Positions 19,708 through 29,292 are shown, counted from the stretch's first letter. The stretch: 64,000 bases of DNA from Calothrix sp. NIES-4101 (GCA_004296455.1 AP018280.1:1364001-1428000), one strand, 5' to 3'. Numbers and translations are program-made. The notes: generated by a model from the sequence alone, not told the origin.

Positions 19708-19851
19708 AGGGGATGGGGTAGAACTTGCGTGTGGGGGAATGAGGAATATGGAATCTTCTCCACCTCTGCGGGTTTCTCCCTTTCCTCCAATCCTGATATC
19801 CTGAATGGAAGCACCTGAATAAAAGTACCTTGAAACTGAGGAAGGAAACAA

Positions 19852-19965
19852 ATGCCTGTCGATGAAAGTACGTTAGATTTAGTTACAGGAGTTATTGCGA
19901 TCGTAATTCTTGTTGGCGGTATGTTAATGATGTTTACGACTATTTTTACTACCAAGAGTAAATAA
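19852..19965 (+). CDS. Single-helix mini membrane protein (37 aa)
   Basis: A 37-residue ORF. A strong AGGAAGG ribosome site lies 6-8 nt before the ATG. The acidic start (MPVDESTLD) is followed by one hydrophobic helix (VTGVIAIVILVGGMLMMF) and a short basic tail (TTKSK), so it would sit in a membrane with the N-terminus probably outside. Size and design resemble small photosynthetic-complex subunits, but it does not match PetG, PetL, PetM, PetN, PsaI, PsaM, PsbJ-PsbN, PsbT, PsbX or Psb30 as I know them. No function is assigned. Confidence 0.65.
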   Translation: MPVDESTLDLVTGVIAIVILVGGMLMMFTTIFTTKSK

Positions 19966-20349
19966 TCAAACGATGCTGGATAAAGGGATGAATTTGTCTT
20001 CCTCAGAGGTACGGGAAATAAGATTTGAAGAACCCCTATTTTTAAATTTTATATTCAAATTCAATAGCATAAAATTTGAAATTAGCAGAAACATAAAAGT
20101 GATGAACAAACATCCCAAAATTTAGTAATTCTCAATATCACAAGACATATAAATTCTGTTACTAGTTCGGTAAACCCTATCCTGATAGTCACCAAATAAC
20201 ATCTAAAGTTAAGCTATCTAAAGCAAATACTTCATAACTAGTGGAGTACGGTAAACTTCTGTACTAAGTTTCGATTTACAATCGTTACAATAAAAGCAAG
20301 AAAGCAACATCAAGAATATCAACACTAAAATAAATTACTGAGGAGCAGG
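19966..20349. other. 384-bp intergenic region
   Basis: AT-rich spacer between the 37-aa protein gene and the DUF4870 gene. No ORF or RNA gene recognised; presumably holds the DUF4870 promoter. Confidence 0.4.
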
Positions 20350-20724
20350 ATGCAAAGTTCATTTGACCCCGATAAACGTAAATTGCTATCTGCCCTATGT
20401 CATGGGGCAATTTTCTTTAGTACTACATTATTTTCAATTGGTGTCCCAATTGTAATTAGTATTATTTCTGATGACCCAGTTGTTAAAAGTAATGCGAAAG
20501 AGTCGATTAATTTTCACTTTAATGTTTGGTTTTGGGCGACTGTAATTGGCGTTCCCTTGGGTATTATATCTTTTATTACTTTTGGTCTTGGTGGAATTTT
20601 ATTCTTCCCTGTTGTTGCACTAGGATTTGCGATTCATTGGGGTCTGACGATTGTGGCATTGTTACATTGTTTGAGTCAACCTGATGAGCCTTTCCGCTAT
20701 CCTTTCATTTTTAGAATTATCTAA
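20350..20724 (+). CDS. DUF4870 membrane protein
   Basis: A 124-residue membrane protein with three hydrophobic segments and the DUF4870 pattern: an early SALCHGAIFF, then KSNAKESINFHFNVW, and an FPFR-like end (EPFRYPFIFRII). The family is widespread with unknown function (Tic20-like topology has been suggested). GAGGAGCAGG precedes the ATG. It ends before a strong terminator shared with the convergent nucleoside hydrolase. Confidence 0.85.
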   Translation: MQSSFDPDKRKLLSALCHGAIFFSTTLFSIGVPIVISIISDDPVVKSNAKESINFHFNVWFWATVIGVPLGIISFITFGLGGILFFPVVALGFAIHWGLTIVALLHCLSQPDEPFRYPFIFRII

Positions 20725-20775
20725 AGTTTTGTAAGTAGTTTTGAGAATTTTTTAATTAATTTGTGCAAGTCTCAG

Positions 20776-20811
20776 ATTCCTGACTACTTGAGATGAGTCA
20801 GGAATTTTTTT
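20776..20811. terminator. Strong rho-independent terminator
   Basis: ATTCCTGACT (20776-20785) and AGTCAGGAAT (20796-20805) make a perfect 10-bp stem with a 10-nt loop, followed by seven T residues on the plus strand. It ends the DUF4870 transcript and sits against the stop of the convergent nucleoside hydrolase. Confidence 0.85.
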
Positions 20812-21793
20812 AATTGTAATGAAGTAGCAAAGCTTTCAAATCTTCAATTAAAACAGCCAATAAATTTGCGGCATCTACTTGTAATGCTACCCATGCATTG
20901 GGATTTATTTTTGCATTGTGTCGCTGATCGAATATTGTTTTACCTTTAGTAAATTTACCTTGGGTTTCTACTTCTACTTTTGCACGTTGTAAAAGTAAAG
21001 TTTTGGGATAGCAAAGATAAGCAATTGTTGCCGCATCATGAACTAAAAATCCTTTTTTACCCTCAGTTTGACGGTAAATTAAGGAAGTTTCGACAAGAAA
21101 ATTATTGAGTTCTAGGATAAATTTAGCAAGTTGATGATGAGCATTAACTTGATATATTTCCTGTGCCATCTCTGGAGAAAATATTAATTGACTAGTAATA
21201 TCTAACGGTAATATGACAATATCATTCCGACTGTGAAAAACAATCTGTGCAGCATCAACATCAAAACCAATATTAAACTCAGCCTGAGATGTGACATTTC
21301 CTGGAACTTGGAAAGCACCTCCCATAACTACAATTTCTTTAGCTTGTTTGAGGATGCCAGGAGATTTGGTTTCGGCTGCTGCGAGATTAGTTAAAGGAGC
21401 GATCGCAACTAAAGTTATTTCCCCTGGATAAGCTTTTAATTTGTCAATTATTACGTCATCAGATGTAGGCGCAGTCGCATATTCATGTTTCCCTGGTGGC
21501 AAAGTTGCTGCTAAACCACCCATACCATCAACACCGTGAATATAAGCGGCATCTTCACTATTTGCTGTTGTAGATGTTACTCCTTTGCCAATTTCAATGT
21601 GTGCAAATTCTGTTAGTCCTAATACTTGACTCGCACATGTAAAAGTAGTATTTGCATTCACATTACCCTCTGCCGTGGTGATGGCAACTAACTCAATTAA
21701 ACCTTGTTTTACCAAGCTTATAATCCAGAGTAGTGCAAAAATATCATCGCCACCTGGATCAGTATCTAAAATAATTTTCAAGGGATTAGACAT
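20810..21793 (-). CDS. Inosine-uridine-type nucleoside hydrolase
   Basis: A 327-residue enzyme hydrolysing the N-glycosidic bond of ribonucleosides. The calcium-binding aspartate cluster DTDPGGDD is at residues 10-17, followed by the NVNANTTF region and a PLTNLA motif; the C-terminal HDA (VHDAATIAYL) supplies another calcium and base-pocket residue. Substrate specificity cannot be fixed from sequence. It could feed bases to salvage or, for uracil, to the URC genes 13 kb away, though nothing links them directly. Confidence 0.92.
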   Translation of the reverse strand: MSNPLKIILDTDPGGDDIFALLWIISLVKQGLIELVAITTAEGNVNANTTFTCASQVLGLTEFAHIEIGKGVTSTTANSEDAAYIHGVDGMGGLAATLPPGKHEYATAPTSDDVIIDKLKAYPGEITLVAIAPLTNLAAAETKSPGILKQAKEIVVMGGAFQVPGNVTSQAEFNIGFDVDAAQIVFHSRNDIVILPLDITSQLIFSPEMAQEIYQVNAHHQLAKFILELNNFLVETSLIYRQTEGKKGFLVHDAATIAYLCYPKTLLLQRAKVEVETQGKFTKGKTIFDQRHNAKINPNAWVALQVDAANLLAVLIEDLKALLLHYN

Positions 21794-22193
21794 GGGAAAT
21801 AATTGGAGATTTGTTCAGATAAATTGTAATCGAATTGTCTGGGAAAATAAATTTTAGGACAGCAATAAATAGATGAGATGAATTTGTGTATATTACAAAT
21901 GATAATATCTTCAGACTCCTTGGATTTATTCCAATACGGTTCAGTTAAGAATATAAATTAGCTACCAAAACCTGAGTTCGGGTTAAGAGTTTTGTTTCAA
22001 TTTGAATTAAGAAGGCTTATAATTCGTCGCTCCCAAAAATTTTTGTCTTTCTTATTTGGAGGGGGCTTGGGGGACGCAACCGTCCCCCAATCGGGGGTTT
22101 GGGGGAGAACCTAGGCTGTTGACTTTGTTGGTTTTAAGGCACCATTGCTTCATACAATAATAGTGTCGTTAATACTTAGCACATTCAAAGCCC

Positions 22194-22445
22194 ATGCAGG
22201 AGTTTAAAAGCCCAGTTAGTAGATTAGCACGTTTGTTTCAGAAAGGTCGAGATAACTGGAAAGAAAAAGCACTATTAAAACAAAAAAAGATTAGAGCCTT
22301 AGAAATCAAGGTTAGAGATCTATTAGATTCAAGAGAAGAATGGAAAAATCGCGCGTTGATGGCAGAGTCAAAACTAAAAGAGTTAAACATTGAAGGAGAT
22401 TTAGACGAAAAAAAGAGGAAATTCAAGTCGAAGCAGAAATCATAG
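22194..22445 (+). CDS. IS OrfA, coiled-coil protein (upstream transposase part)
   Basis: An 83-residue, strongly charged protein (MQEFKSPVSRLARLFQKGRDNWKE start) with long helical, probably coiled-coil stretches, likely the N-terminal DNA-binding or dimerisation part of the transposase. It ends five bases before the transposase ATG. A slippery A AAA AAG heptamer at 22409-22415 would, after a -1 shift, join it in frame to the transposase through EEIQVEAEIIEA. Two separate proteins are the alternative. Confidence 0.75.
   Translation: MQEFKSPVSRLARLFQKGRDNWKEKALLKQKKIRALEIKVRDLLDSREEWKNRALMAESKLKELNIEGDLDEKKRKFKSKQKS
22409..22415 (+). promoter_or_regulatory. Candidate -1 programmed frameshift site
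   Basis: A AAA AAG in the OrfA reading frame (codons GAA AAA AAG). Slipping back one base gives codons AAA GAG GAA ATT CAA GTC GAA GCA that stay open into the transposase. The same heptamer is the classic shift site in IS3- and IS1-type elements. Confidence 0.6.
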
Positions 22446-22450
22446 AAGCT

Positions 22451-23752
22451 ATGGAATTAAATGTGAAGGGTCATCATTATGATGCCAAAATAATTCAGCA
22501 AGCACTCTTACTTTTAATTGAATGTGGTATCAGTTTTAGAGGAGTAGAAAAAGTATTTGAGTTGTTTAATAATTATGAAGAGCAGGCAACTCCAAGTTTC
22601 AGTTGTGTGAGAAAGTGGTTGGCTCGGATTGGAATATATGAATTGACAAAAGAGAAAGAATATCGTGATGATTGGATATTTATTGTCGATTTGACATTAG
22701 AATTAGGGAAACAAAAAGCGTTGGTAATTTTAGGCGTTTCACAGCAGCATATTGAAGAAAATGTGATGAAGCAGAAAAGAGGGTTGGCGCATGAAGACGT
22801 GAAAATTTTCGGATTAGAAATTATGGATTCTACGAAAGGAGAGATTATAGAATCAAAACTAGAAAAAATCAGTCAAAAAGTCGGCGTACCAGTACAAATA
22901 GTAGCGGACAATGGTAGCGACCTAGCTCGTGGAATCAAGCTATACCAGCAAAATCACCCAGATATTATCTATACCCATGATGTGACTCATGCAATGGCTT
23001 TACTTTTAAAATACCAGCTAGATTCGGATGAGAGATATCAGTCATTTATTCAAAAATGTAATATCAGCAGACAAAAATTACAACAAACAGATTTATCATT
23101 TTTATCTCCTCCAACACAACGTTCTCAATGTCGTTTTTTTAATGTAGAAAGGTTGACAAATTGGGGGATTAAATTACTAAATTCTTCTCCAGACACTTTA
23201 ATTAAATTAATGCCAGATTCTGACCCTTCGCTGATTACTCAGAAAATAGTAGATAAATTGGGATGGTTAGTTGACTACGAATCAGACCTAATTCAATGGA
23301 ACCAAATGGTGTCACTCACACGAGGTGTTGAAACTCAACTCAAACAATCAGGAATTAGTCATAAAACTCTCGATTTTTTTGAACAAAATAAAGTTATATT
23401 TGATGATAATTCTCTCCAGAAACTTCAACAAAGTATTTTGGGTTATTTGTCTGTTCAATGCCGAAAAATTAAAAACCAATCTACTTTTTTAGCTACTTCT
23501 GATGTGATTGAGTCATTGTTTGGAAAATATAAGCAATTTTCCGCGCGCTGTCCATTTAAAGAAATGGGTCAGATGCTGCTAACCATCTGTTTATCTACTA
23601 TGAATCTGACGACAGCTTTGATTAAAAACGCACTTGAAACAATTAGTTTTTCAGACGTTGAAGCATGGCTATCTGAAGTTTTTGGTCAATCCACACTATC
23701 AAAACGAAAAACGTTGTTTTCAGGGGATTGTGACGACATTAAAAGTGCATGA
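22451..23752 (+). CDS. IS transposase, probably DDE type
   Basis: A 433-residue transposase encoded in the inner IS. Candidate catalytic acids are Asp in WIFIVDLTLELG, Asp in IVADNGSD, and Glu in SDVIESLFGKYK, giving a D-D-E order. Family members occur widely in cyanobacteria. The ATG at 22451 lies inside the region that a -1 frameshift from OrfA would also reach, so translation may begin at 22194. The ORF appears intact. Confidence 0.82.
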   Translation: MELNVKGHHYDAKIIQQALLLLIECGISFRGVEKVFELFNNYEEQATPSFSCVRKWLARIGIYELTKEKEYRDDWIFIVDLTLELGKQKALVILGVSQQHIEENVMKQKRGLAHEDVKIFGLEIMDSTKGEIIESKLEKISQKVGVPVQIVADNGSDLARGIKLYQQNHPDIIYTHDVTHAMALLLKYQLDSDERYQSFIQKCNISRQKLQQTDLSFLSPPTQRSQCRFFNVERLTNWGIKLLNSSPDTLIKLMPDSDPSLITQKIVDKLGWLVDYESDLIQWNQMVSLTRGVETQLKQSGISHKTLDFFEQNKVIFDDNSLQKLQQSILGYLSVQCRKIKNQSTFLATSDVIESLFGKYKQFSARCPFKEMGQMLLTICLSTMNLTTALIKNALETISFSDVEAWLSEVFGQSTLSKRKTLFSGDCDDIKSA

Positions 23753-23879
23753 ACTTTTACCATGTCAAAAGGCACAGAGTCAACAGCCTAGGAGAACCCC
23801 CCAAGTCTTGGTTCTCAACAAATCGATCACTGACAACCTTAACTGAACCGTATTGGGATTTATTCAGTTTTTTGTCTGA

Positions 23880-23966
23880 GCGATCGCACAATTGGAGGAG
23901 TTGGGGGAAGCGTTACTAGACTTTACGACTGTTAGCGATTTGGAAGCTTGGCTTCAGGGTCGGTAA
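23880..23966 (+). pseudogene. Remnant C-terminus of a DUF4351 (Rpn-type) protein
   Basis: 28 residues ending AQLEELGEALLDFTTVSDLEAWLQ closely match the signature end of DUF4351 domains found in Rpn/PD-(D/E)XK nuclease-family proteins. The rest of the gene is missing: a stop lies directly upstream, and the nested transposon begins nearby. The outer MITE may have inserted into, or next to, an already decayed gene. Confidence 0.7.
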
Positions 23967-24002
23967 TATAATTTCCATACTTGCCCCAAAAATAGGGTTT
24001 TT

Positions 24003-24048
24003 ATAGAAAATATCCCCGACTTTTCAAAAATCAGGGATATCTAAAAAA
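24003..24048 (-). terminator. Terminator of clpB
   Basis: ATATCCCCGA (24010-24019) and TCAGGGATAT (24031-24040) form a 10-bp stem with one mismatch, followed on the minus strand by a T-rich stretch. It lies 43 bp beyond the clpB stop. Confidence 0.7.
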
Positions 24049-24083
24049 TCATGCTTCTTCTCTGAGTTAAAAACCCAGCTTTA

Positions 24084-26702
24084 TTAAGTGGTAATCAACT
24101 CCGCAGGTAAGCGCTGGAAGGACAATCTTTCATTTTGCACATCAACGAAAATTGTATCCCCGTCGCTGAATTCACCGCGCAATATCGCTTTGGCGATTTG
24201 CGTTTCTAATTCCCGTTGAATTGCTCGCTTCAATGGACGTGCCCCAAACACTGGATCATATCCCACTTCTGCCAAAAAGTCAAGGGCTGCATCGGCAAGT
24301 TTGAGGGACATTTTCCTGTCTGCCAATCTTCCTTTCAATCTTTCAACCTGCAATTTGATGATGTTGCGTAGTTCTTTCTTCTGCAAGGCATGGAAGATGA
24401 TTTGCTCGTCTACGCGGTTGATAAATTCGGGACGGAAGCTATTTCGCATGGCTTCCATAACCCGGTGCCGCATTTCGTCGTAACGGTTATCATCTCCGGC
24501 TAAATCGAGGATGTATTGGGAGCCGATGTTACTAGTCATGATAATTACGGAATTTTTGAAGTCCACCGTGTGACCTTGAGCATCAGTAACGCGACCATCA
24601 TCGAGGATTTGCAGGAAGATATTAAACACATCGGGATGTGCTTTTTCGATTTCGTCGAAGAGAATGACTGCGTAGGGACGACGACGTATTGCTTCGGTTA
24701 GCTGTCCCCCTTCATCGTAGCCGACGTATCCAGGAGGAGCGCCAATTAAGCGGGAAACGGCATGTTTTTCCATGTATTCGGACATGTCGATCCGCACCAA
24801 AGCTTCTTCCGTGTCGAACATATACGCTGCTAATGCTTTTGCTAACTCGGTTTTACCAACACCCGTGGGACCCAGGAAAATAAAGCTAGCAATGGGACGA
24901 TTGGGATCGGAAAGTCCTGCACGAGAACGTTGGATAGCATCGGCGACTGCGGTGACTGCTTCATCCTGTCCAACAACGCGGTGGTGTAATTCGTCTTCGA
25001 GGTGTAATAGTTTTTCCTTCTCGGATTCCACCAATTTGCTGATGGGAATTCCCGTCCATTTGGAGATAACTTCAGCAATATCCGCTTCGGTGACTTCCTC
25101 ACGTAGTAAAGATTTACCACTACCTTGTGCTTGGGCAAGTTGGGATTCGGTTTCTTCCAAACGTCGATGTAAATCGGTGAGCTTACCATATTTTAATTCG
25201 GCAGCGCGGTTGAGGTCATAATTTCGCTCGGCTTGCTGAATTTCCAAATTGACGCGATCGATTTCTTCTTTTACCGACTGGATTTTGGTAATGATATCTT
25301 TCTCAGATTGCCATTGTGCTGCAAGAGTGTGCTGTTCCTCTTTTAAGTCGGCAAGTTCTTTTTCCAACCGTTCCAAACGTTCGCGGGATGCAGCATCACT
25401 TTCTTTTTGTAAGGATAGTTTTTCCATCTCCAACTGAAGAATTTTGCGATCGATTTCGTCGAGTTCTTCCGGTTTCGAGGTAATTTCCATCTTCAAGCGT
25501 GCGGCAGCTTCGTCTACCAAGTCGATCGCTTTGTCTGGTAAAAAGCGATCGCTAATATAACGACTTGATAATGTGGCGGCGGCAACTAAAGAATTATCAG
25601 CTATTTTCACCCCGTGGTGTAATTCATAACGTTCTTTGAGTCCACGCAGAATAGAAATAGTGTCTTCAACGCTGGGTTGGTCTACGTATACTTGTTGAAA
25701 ACGTCTTTCTAAGGCTGCATCTTTTTCAATATATTTACGGTACTCATCCAGGGTTGTCGCCCCAATACAGCGCAATTCACCCCGCGCCAGCATCGGCTTG
25801 AGCAAATTACCCGCATCCATTGCTCCTTGGGTTGCACCCGCACCAACGACAGTATGAATTTCATCAATAAAGAGAACAATATTGCCGTTGGATTCGGTAA
25901 CTTCCTTTAACACTGCCTTGAGACGTTCTTCAAATTCGCCTCTAAATTTTGCCCCCGCAATCAATGCACCCATATCCAAGGCGATTAATTGACGATCCTT
26001 GAGGGATTGGGGCACATCACCCGCAACAATTCGCTGTGCTAAACCTTCAGCGATCGCAGTTTTACCAACACCAGGCTCACCAATGAGTACGGGGTTATTT
26101 TTAGTACGCCGTGAGAGGATTTGAATTGTGCGCCGAATCTCATCATCCCGGCCAATTACTGGGTCTAGTTTACCTTCACGGGCAGCTTCTGTGAGATCGC
26201 GCCCATATTTTTCCAGGGATTGATATTTACCTTCTGGACTTTGGTCGGTCACTTTCTGGCTCCCCCGTACTTGTTTAATTGTATTTTTGAGTTTGGATTC
26301 GTCTACACCAAATTCCTTAAAGATACCTTTGCCAAACCGATCATCTTTGGCATAAGCAAGTAATAAATGCTCAATTGAAATAAATTCATCCTGAAATTCT
26401 TTGCGGTAGCCTTCGGCGCGATCTAATAATGTATCGAGGCTGCGTCCTAAGTAGACTGAAGTGCTGCTTCCCGATACTTTTGGCTGTCTCTGGATAAATT
26501 GGTCGGTTTTATCGCGGAGCTTTTGCACACTCACACTGAGTTTAGTAAAAATACTGTTTGCCAAACCATCCTGTTCTAGCAGCGCCTTCATGAGGTGTTC
26601 GCTTTCAATTTGCTGCTGGTTATATTGTTTGACAATATCGGGTGTGTGCGCGATCGCTTCCCAAGCTTTTTCTGTAAATTGGTTCGGGTTAGTAGGTTGC
26701 AT
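24084..26702 (-). CDS. clpB: ClpB disaggregase
   Basis: A hexameric AAA+ chaperone that dissolves protein aggregates with DnaK. From the ATG giving [24 protein letters not shown] it is 872 residues, the known start in cyanobacterial ClpB; a longer N-terminal frame is open but unlikely. Features in order: Clp-N repeats, first AAA domain with GEPGVGKT, the long coiled-coil middle domain typical of ClpB and absent from ClpC, second AAA domain with GPTGVGKT, and no ClpP-binding loop recognised. No HrcA/CIRCE operator was seen upstream. Heterocystous genomes usually have two clpB genes; this copy looks intact. Confidence 0.97.
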   Translation of the reverse strand: MQPTNPNQFTEKAWEAIAHTPDIVKQYNQQQIESEHLMKALLEQDGLANSIFTKLSVSVQKLRDKTDQFIQRQPKVSGSSTSVYLGRSLDTLLDRAEGYRKEFQDEFISIEHLLLAYAKDDRFGKGIFKEFGVDESKLKNTIKQVRGSQKVTDQSPEGKYQSLEKYGRDLTEAAREGKLDPVIGRDDEIRRTIQILSRRTKNNPVLIGEPGVGKTAIAEGLAQRIVAGDVPQSLKDRQLIALDMGALIAGAKFRGEFEERLKAVLKEVTESNGNIVLFIDEIHTVVGAGATQGAMDAGNLLKPMLARGELRCIGATTLDEYRKYIEKDAALERRFQQVYVDQPSVEDTISILRGLKERYELHHGVKIADNSLVAAATLSSRYISDRFLPDKAIDLVDEAAARLKMEITSKPEELDEIDRKILQLEMEKLSLQKESDAASRERLERLEKELADLKEEQHTLAAQWQSEKDIITKIQSVKEEIDRVNLEIQQAERNYDLNRAAELKYGKLTDLHRRLEETESQLAQAQGSGKSLLREEVTEADIAEVISKWTGIPISKLVESEKEKLLHLEDELHHRVVGQDEAVTAVADAIQRSRAGLSDPNRPIASFIFLGPTGVGKTELAKALAAYMFDTEEALVRIDMSEYMEKHAVSRLIGAPPGYVGYDEGGQLTEAIRRRPYAVILFDEIEKAHPDVFNIFLQILDDGRVTDAQGHTVDFKNSVIIMTSNIGSQYILDLAGDDNRYDEMRHRVMEAMRNSFRPEFINRVDEQIIFHALQKKELRNIIKLQVERLKGRLADRKMSLKLADAALDFLAEVGYDPVFGARPLKRAIQRELETQIAKAILRGEFSDGDTIFVDVQNERLSFQRLPAELITT

Positions 26703-27054
26703 AGGCTTTACCAGGATACGAGGCAGCAGGCTTAATTGCCTGTGAGGAGATAAGTAATATTTATTCTTTATATATTTATTGTAAAGAGAGGTGGGCAATT
26801 AACTGGTTCGGTGTTCCCCTCTATTTCGAGTAGTATTACCAAGACAGAATTTCAGAATAATGTGAGGTGCGTCTGAAATAATTACGAGCAAGTTGACGCA
26901 AAGAAAAATTAAATTTAACGTCACTTAAACAGATTTAAGGAGAACTGGGAGTTATGTAGTGGACATAAAGAGAATACTGGTTATATAATTCCGGTGCTGC
27001 GGCAAGAAATACGTATTTTTGCGGTCTTAACTTCAGTTCAGGGTGACAATATTC
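26703..27054. other. Divergent promoter region clpB / DUF1400 hydrolase
   Basis: 352 bp holding the two promoters. No CIRCE element, small ORF or RNA gene was recognised. GGGTGA just upstream of 27055 may serve as the hydrolase ribosome site. Confidence 0.4.
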
Positions 27055-28704
27055 ATGGGACAAAGCCGGAAAATAATCAAGTTAATTGCGGGTATTTTGG
27101 CTACATGTGCCGGAATCCAAATTTTGGGAATTTCCCCAGCAAAGGCAGCAGATAGATTGGTGGTGAGATTTGGTGCTTTTTCCGAATCAATTACATTAGC
27201 AGAACTACAAGCGATCGCGGAAACAGGGGAATTTCCTAAAGGTTACGAAATTTACACGAAACGGCTCTCGCCTCAGCAGCGTAGTCAAGTAATTTCCGCG
27301 CTGCAAACAAATATGCCTGTGGGTGTTGTCACCGTGAATAGGCTGTTGAATACTCGCATCGGTACAACCATTCTCAGCGACTTAACCAAGGTTGTGAGGC
27401 GGAAAGATAATGCTGGTTTACAAGCATTACGTGCTGGTTTAGTTTTGGGTTCCTCTACACCCCAAGGATTATCAGTTTTGTCGTTTATTGCTGCCTATCC
27501 CAGCAACCAGTTAGAAATTGATTTACAACAAGCTTTTCAAGTAGCTGGTAATTTTAACTTAGCATTTTGGCAGACACAGCGCTTTATGGAAGCGATTGCG
27601 CCTCGCCTCAGTAGTCGTAAAGCCGAGTTACAATTACTTTTTGACCCTTCACAGTCAGGAAAAGCACAGGTTGAAGTAATCAAGTTGACATTGAATGACA
27701 AAAAACGTCAGCGATTATTACCTGTTGATTTATATTGGTCGAGTGATGTCAATGCCGACAAGCCTGTAATCATATTTACTCATGGCTTGGGTTCTGTGCG
27801 TAGCGAAATCAAATATTTAGCTGAACATTTAGCATCACATGGGTATGCAGTCGTTGCTTTCGAGCATCCCGGTAGCAATGCAGCATATTTGGATGGGGCG
27901 CTTGCTGGTAAAAATCGAATTATGAAGCCGCAAGAATTTCTCGAACGTCCTCAGGATATTAGTTTTATTTTGGACGAACTAGCAGCTAAAAATCGCCATC
28001 CCAATTTTTCCCTGGCGGGTAAATTAGCAACTCACAATGCATTAGTTCTTGGTTATTCATTTGGGGGAAGTACAGCCCTAGTTCTTGGTGGCGCAGAATA
28101 TCAACTTGCACAACTCAAACAACGCTGTCAAGAAAATATTGCCGTTTTCAGTTTGGGTGAAGGAATCCAATGCATTGCCCAAGAATTGCCCGAAAATAAC
28201 TATCAATGGCGCGATGCCAGAGTCAAACGAATTATTGCCCTTAACCCCACAACATCACTACTATTTGGCGAGACAGGCTTAAGTAAAGTCGAAATTCCGA
28301 CGTTGATGTTGGCGGCATCTGCCGATAAGACAACACCCGCACTGACAGAACAAATAGTTGGCTTTGAAAAAATGCGATCGCTCAAATGGCTTGTAGGTAT
28401 AATTGGAGCCACTCACCTCAGTGTTAAAGACCCCAGTGCAACAATCGATCAACGCGGTAAAATCAACACTCCCGTTAGTGGTGGGGAAATTGTCGGGGAA
28501 GAAGCAGCAGATGTTCGCAAGTATATTAAAGCGGTGGTATTGGCATTTGCGGCTCAATTGACACCGGATGCCAAAAATTATGAAGTGTTTCTCACTCCTG
28601 ATTACGCTAAATTTTCCTCGACTGAAGCATTCCCTATCCTTTTAGTTACAGAAATTCCTACCGATGCCATGGATATAGTGAAGGAGTTTGTGGGAAAGAA
28701 GTGA
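27055..28704 (+). CDS. Exported alpha/beta hydrolase with DUF1400 domain
   Basis: About 549 residues. The N-terminus has a signal peptide (MGQSRKIIKLIAGILATCAGI..., then AKAA) so the protein is probably periplasmic or lipid-anchored. Residues to ~170 form the cyanobacterial DUF1400 domain (FGAFSESITLAELQAIAETGE). Then comes an alpha/beta hydrolase with a HGLGS oxyanion region, the nucleophile elbow GYSFGG, and a C-terminal catalytic Asp and His in AASADKTTP and GATHLSVKD. Substrate unknown; lipase or dienelactone-hydrolase-like activity is inferred. The start is ATG; a GTG four codons upstream is possible. Confidence 0.87.
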   Translation: MGQSRKIIKLIAGILATCAGIQILGISPAKAADRLVVRFGAFSESITLAELQAIAETGEFPKGYEIYTKRLSPQQRSQVISALQTNMPVGVVTVNRLLNTRIGTTILSDLTKVVRRKDNAGLQALRAGLVLGSSTPQGLSVLSFIAAYPSNQLEIDLQQAFQVAGNFNLAFWQTQRFMEAIAPRLSSRKAELQLLFDPSQSGKAQVEVIKLTLNDKKRQRLLPVDLYWSSDVNADKPVIIFTHGLGSVRSEIKYLAEHLASHGYAVVAFEHPGSNAAYLDGALAGKNRIMKPQEFLERPQDISFILDELAAKNRHPNFSLAGKLATHNALVLGYSFGGSTALVLGGAEYQLAQLKQRCQENIAVFSLGEGIQCIAQELPENNYQWRDARVKRIIALNPTTSLLFGETGLSKVEIPTLMLAASADKTTPALTEQIVGFEKMRSLKWLVGIIGATHLSVKDPSATIDQRGKINTPVSGGEIVGEEAADVRKYIKAVVLAFAAQLTPDAKNYEVFLTPDYAKFSSTEAFPILLVTEIPTDAMDIVKEFVGKK

Positions 28705-28780
28705 TTCAGGTTTGCATAAGTTAATGACGGTAAAACTGATGGGGAGATGGGAAGACGTGGGGAGAAATTAATCATAGCTG

Positions 28781-28795
28781 ATTAGCCGGACTTGA
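28781..28795 (+). repeat. Dispersed 15-nt repeat ATTAGCCGGACTTGA
   Basis: The same word, with at most one mismatch per copy, occurs at 43707-43721 and, reversed, at 35961-35975, each in noncoding spacer. It sits next to purine-rich filler of the kind scattered through Nostocales genomes. Confidence 0.5.
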
Positions 28796-28827
28796 GAATA
28801 TTTGAATTTAATTTTTCTTTTTTCATT

Positions 28828-29292
28828 TTAATTTTTCATACTTAAAATTTTGATAGCCACATCTTCTGTCACTGGCATCACTGACAAACGATTTCCTTTT
28901 CTCAGCAAAATTAGTTCATCTGAGTTAAACTTTTCTCTCAATATTGATAACGAGATAAAATTAGGAAAACTCTCAACAAACTCAACTACAACTGTCTGCC
29001 ATCGTGGAGAATCTGGGGTTGATTTGGGGTCGTAATATTCACTCTTGGGGTCAAATTGAGTCGGATCAATAATATCTGTTTCGGCGACACGCATTAAGCC
29101 AACAATACCAGGAGGATTGGTATTTGAATGATAGAAAAAAACTAAATCTCCTGGCTGCATTTGTCGCATAAAGTTACGCGCTTGGTAGTTGCGTATACCA
29201 TCCCAAACGGTTTTACCTTGTTTTTCAAGGTTGGTAATACTGTAAACATCGGGTTCTGACTTCATCAGCCAATAATTGCTTAAACAGACCAT
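28828..29292 (-). CDS. EVE-domain protein
   Basis: A 154-residue single EVE (PUA-like) domain, with the signature YWLMKSEPDVY near the N-terminus, WDGIRNYQARNFM, and MQPGDLVFFYHS. EVE domains bind modified bases in DNA or RNA and are often linked to modification-dependent restriction; free-standing forms related to THYN1 are widespread. Here it is alone and over 20 kb from the GmrSD-like gene, so no functional link is claimed. ATG start. Confidence 0.93.
   Translation of the reverse strand: MVCLSNYWLMKSEPDVYSITNLEKQGKTVWDGIRNYQARNFMRQMQPGDLVFFYHSNTNPPGIVGLMRVAETDIIDPTQFDPKSEYYDPKSTPDSPRWQTVVVEFVESFPNFISLSILREKFNSDELILLRKGNRLSVMPVTEDVAIKILSMKN

Larger units (their letters stand above)
22105..23797 (+). 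mobile_element. Inner insertion sequence (1,681 bp) with 6-bp TSD
   Basis: The ends CTAGGCTGTTGACT (22111-22124) and AGTCAACAGCCTAG (23778-23791) are perfect inverted repeats of 14 bp, with partial similarity continuing inward. The direct repeat GAGAAC flanks it at 22105-22110 and 23792-23797. The element carries a small coiled-coil ORF and a transposase ORF, probably joined by a -1 frameshift. Family assignment was not possible by eye. Confidence 0.85.
21922..23865. mobile_element. Outer MITE (about 237 bp) split by an IS insertion, with 10-bp TSD
   Basis: The outer ends are CAATACGGTTCAGTTAAG at 21932-21949 and its exact reverse complement at 23838-23855. They are flanked by the direct repeat GGATTTATTC (21922-21931 and 23856-23865). 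Subtracting the inner IS and one copy of its target duplication leaves two arms, 21932-22110 and 23798-23855, totalling 237 bp with no coding capacity. The element is therefore a non-autonomous MITE. The 10-bp duplication would suit an IS4-like transposase; 19-bp ends with an 8-bp duplication read equally well because of one ambiguous C:G pair. Confidence 0.85.

Noticed and set aside
26703-27054. Possible HrcA/CIRCE operator upstream of clpB
   Set aside because: The TTAGCACTC-N9-GAGTGCTAA pattern is not present.
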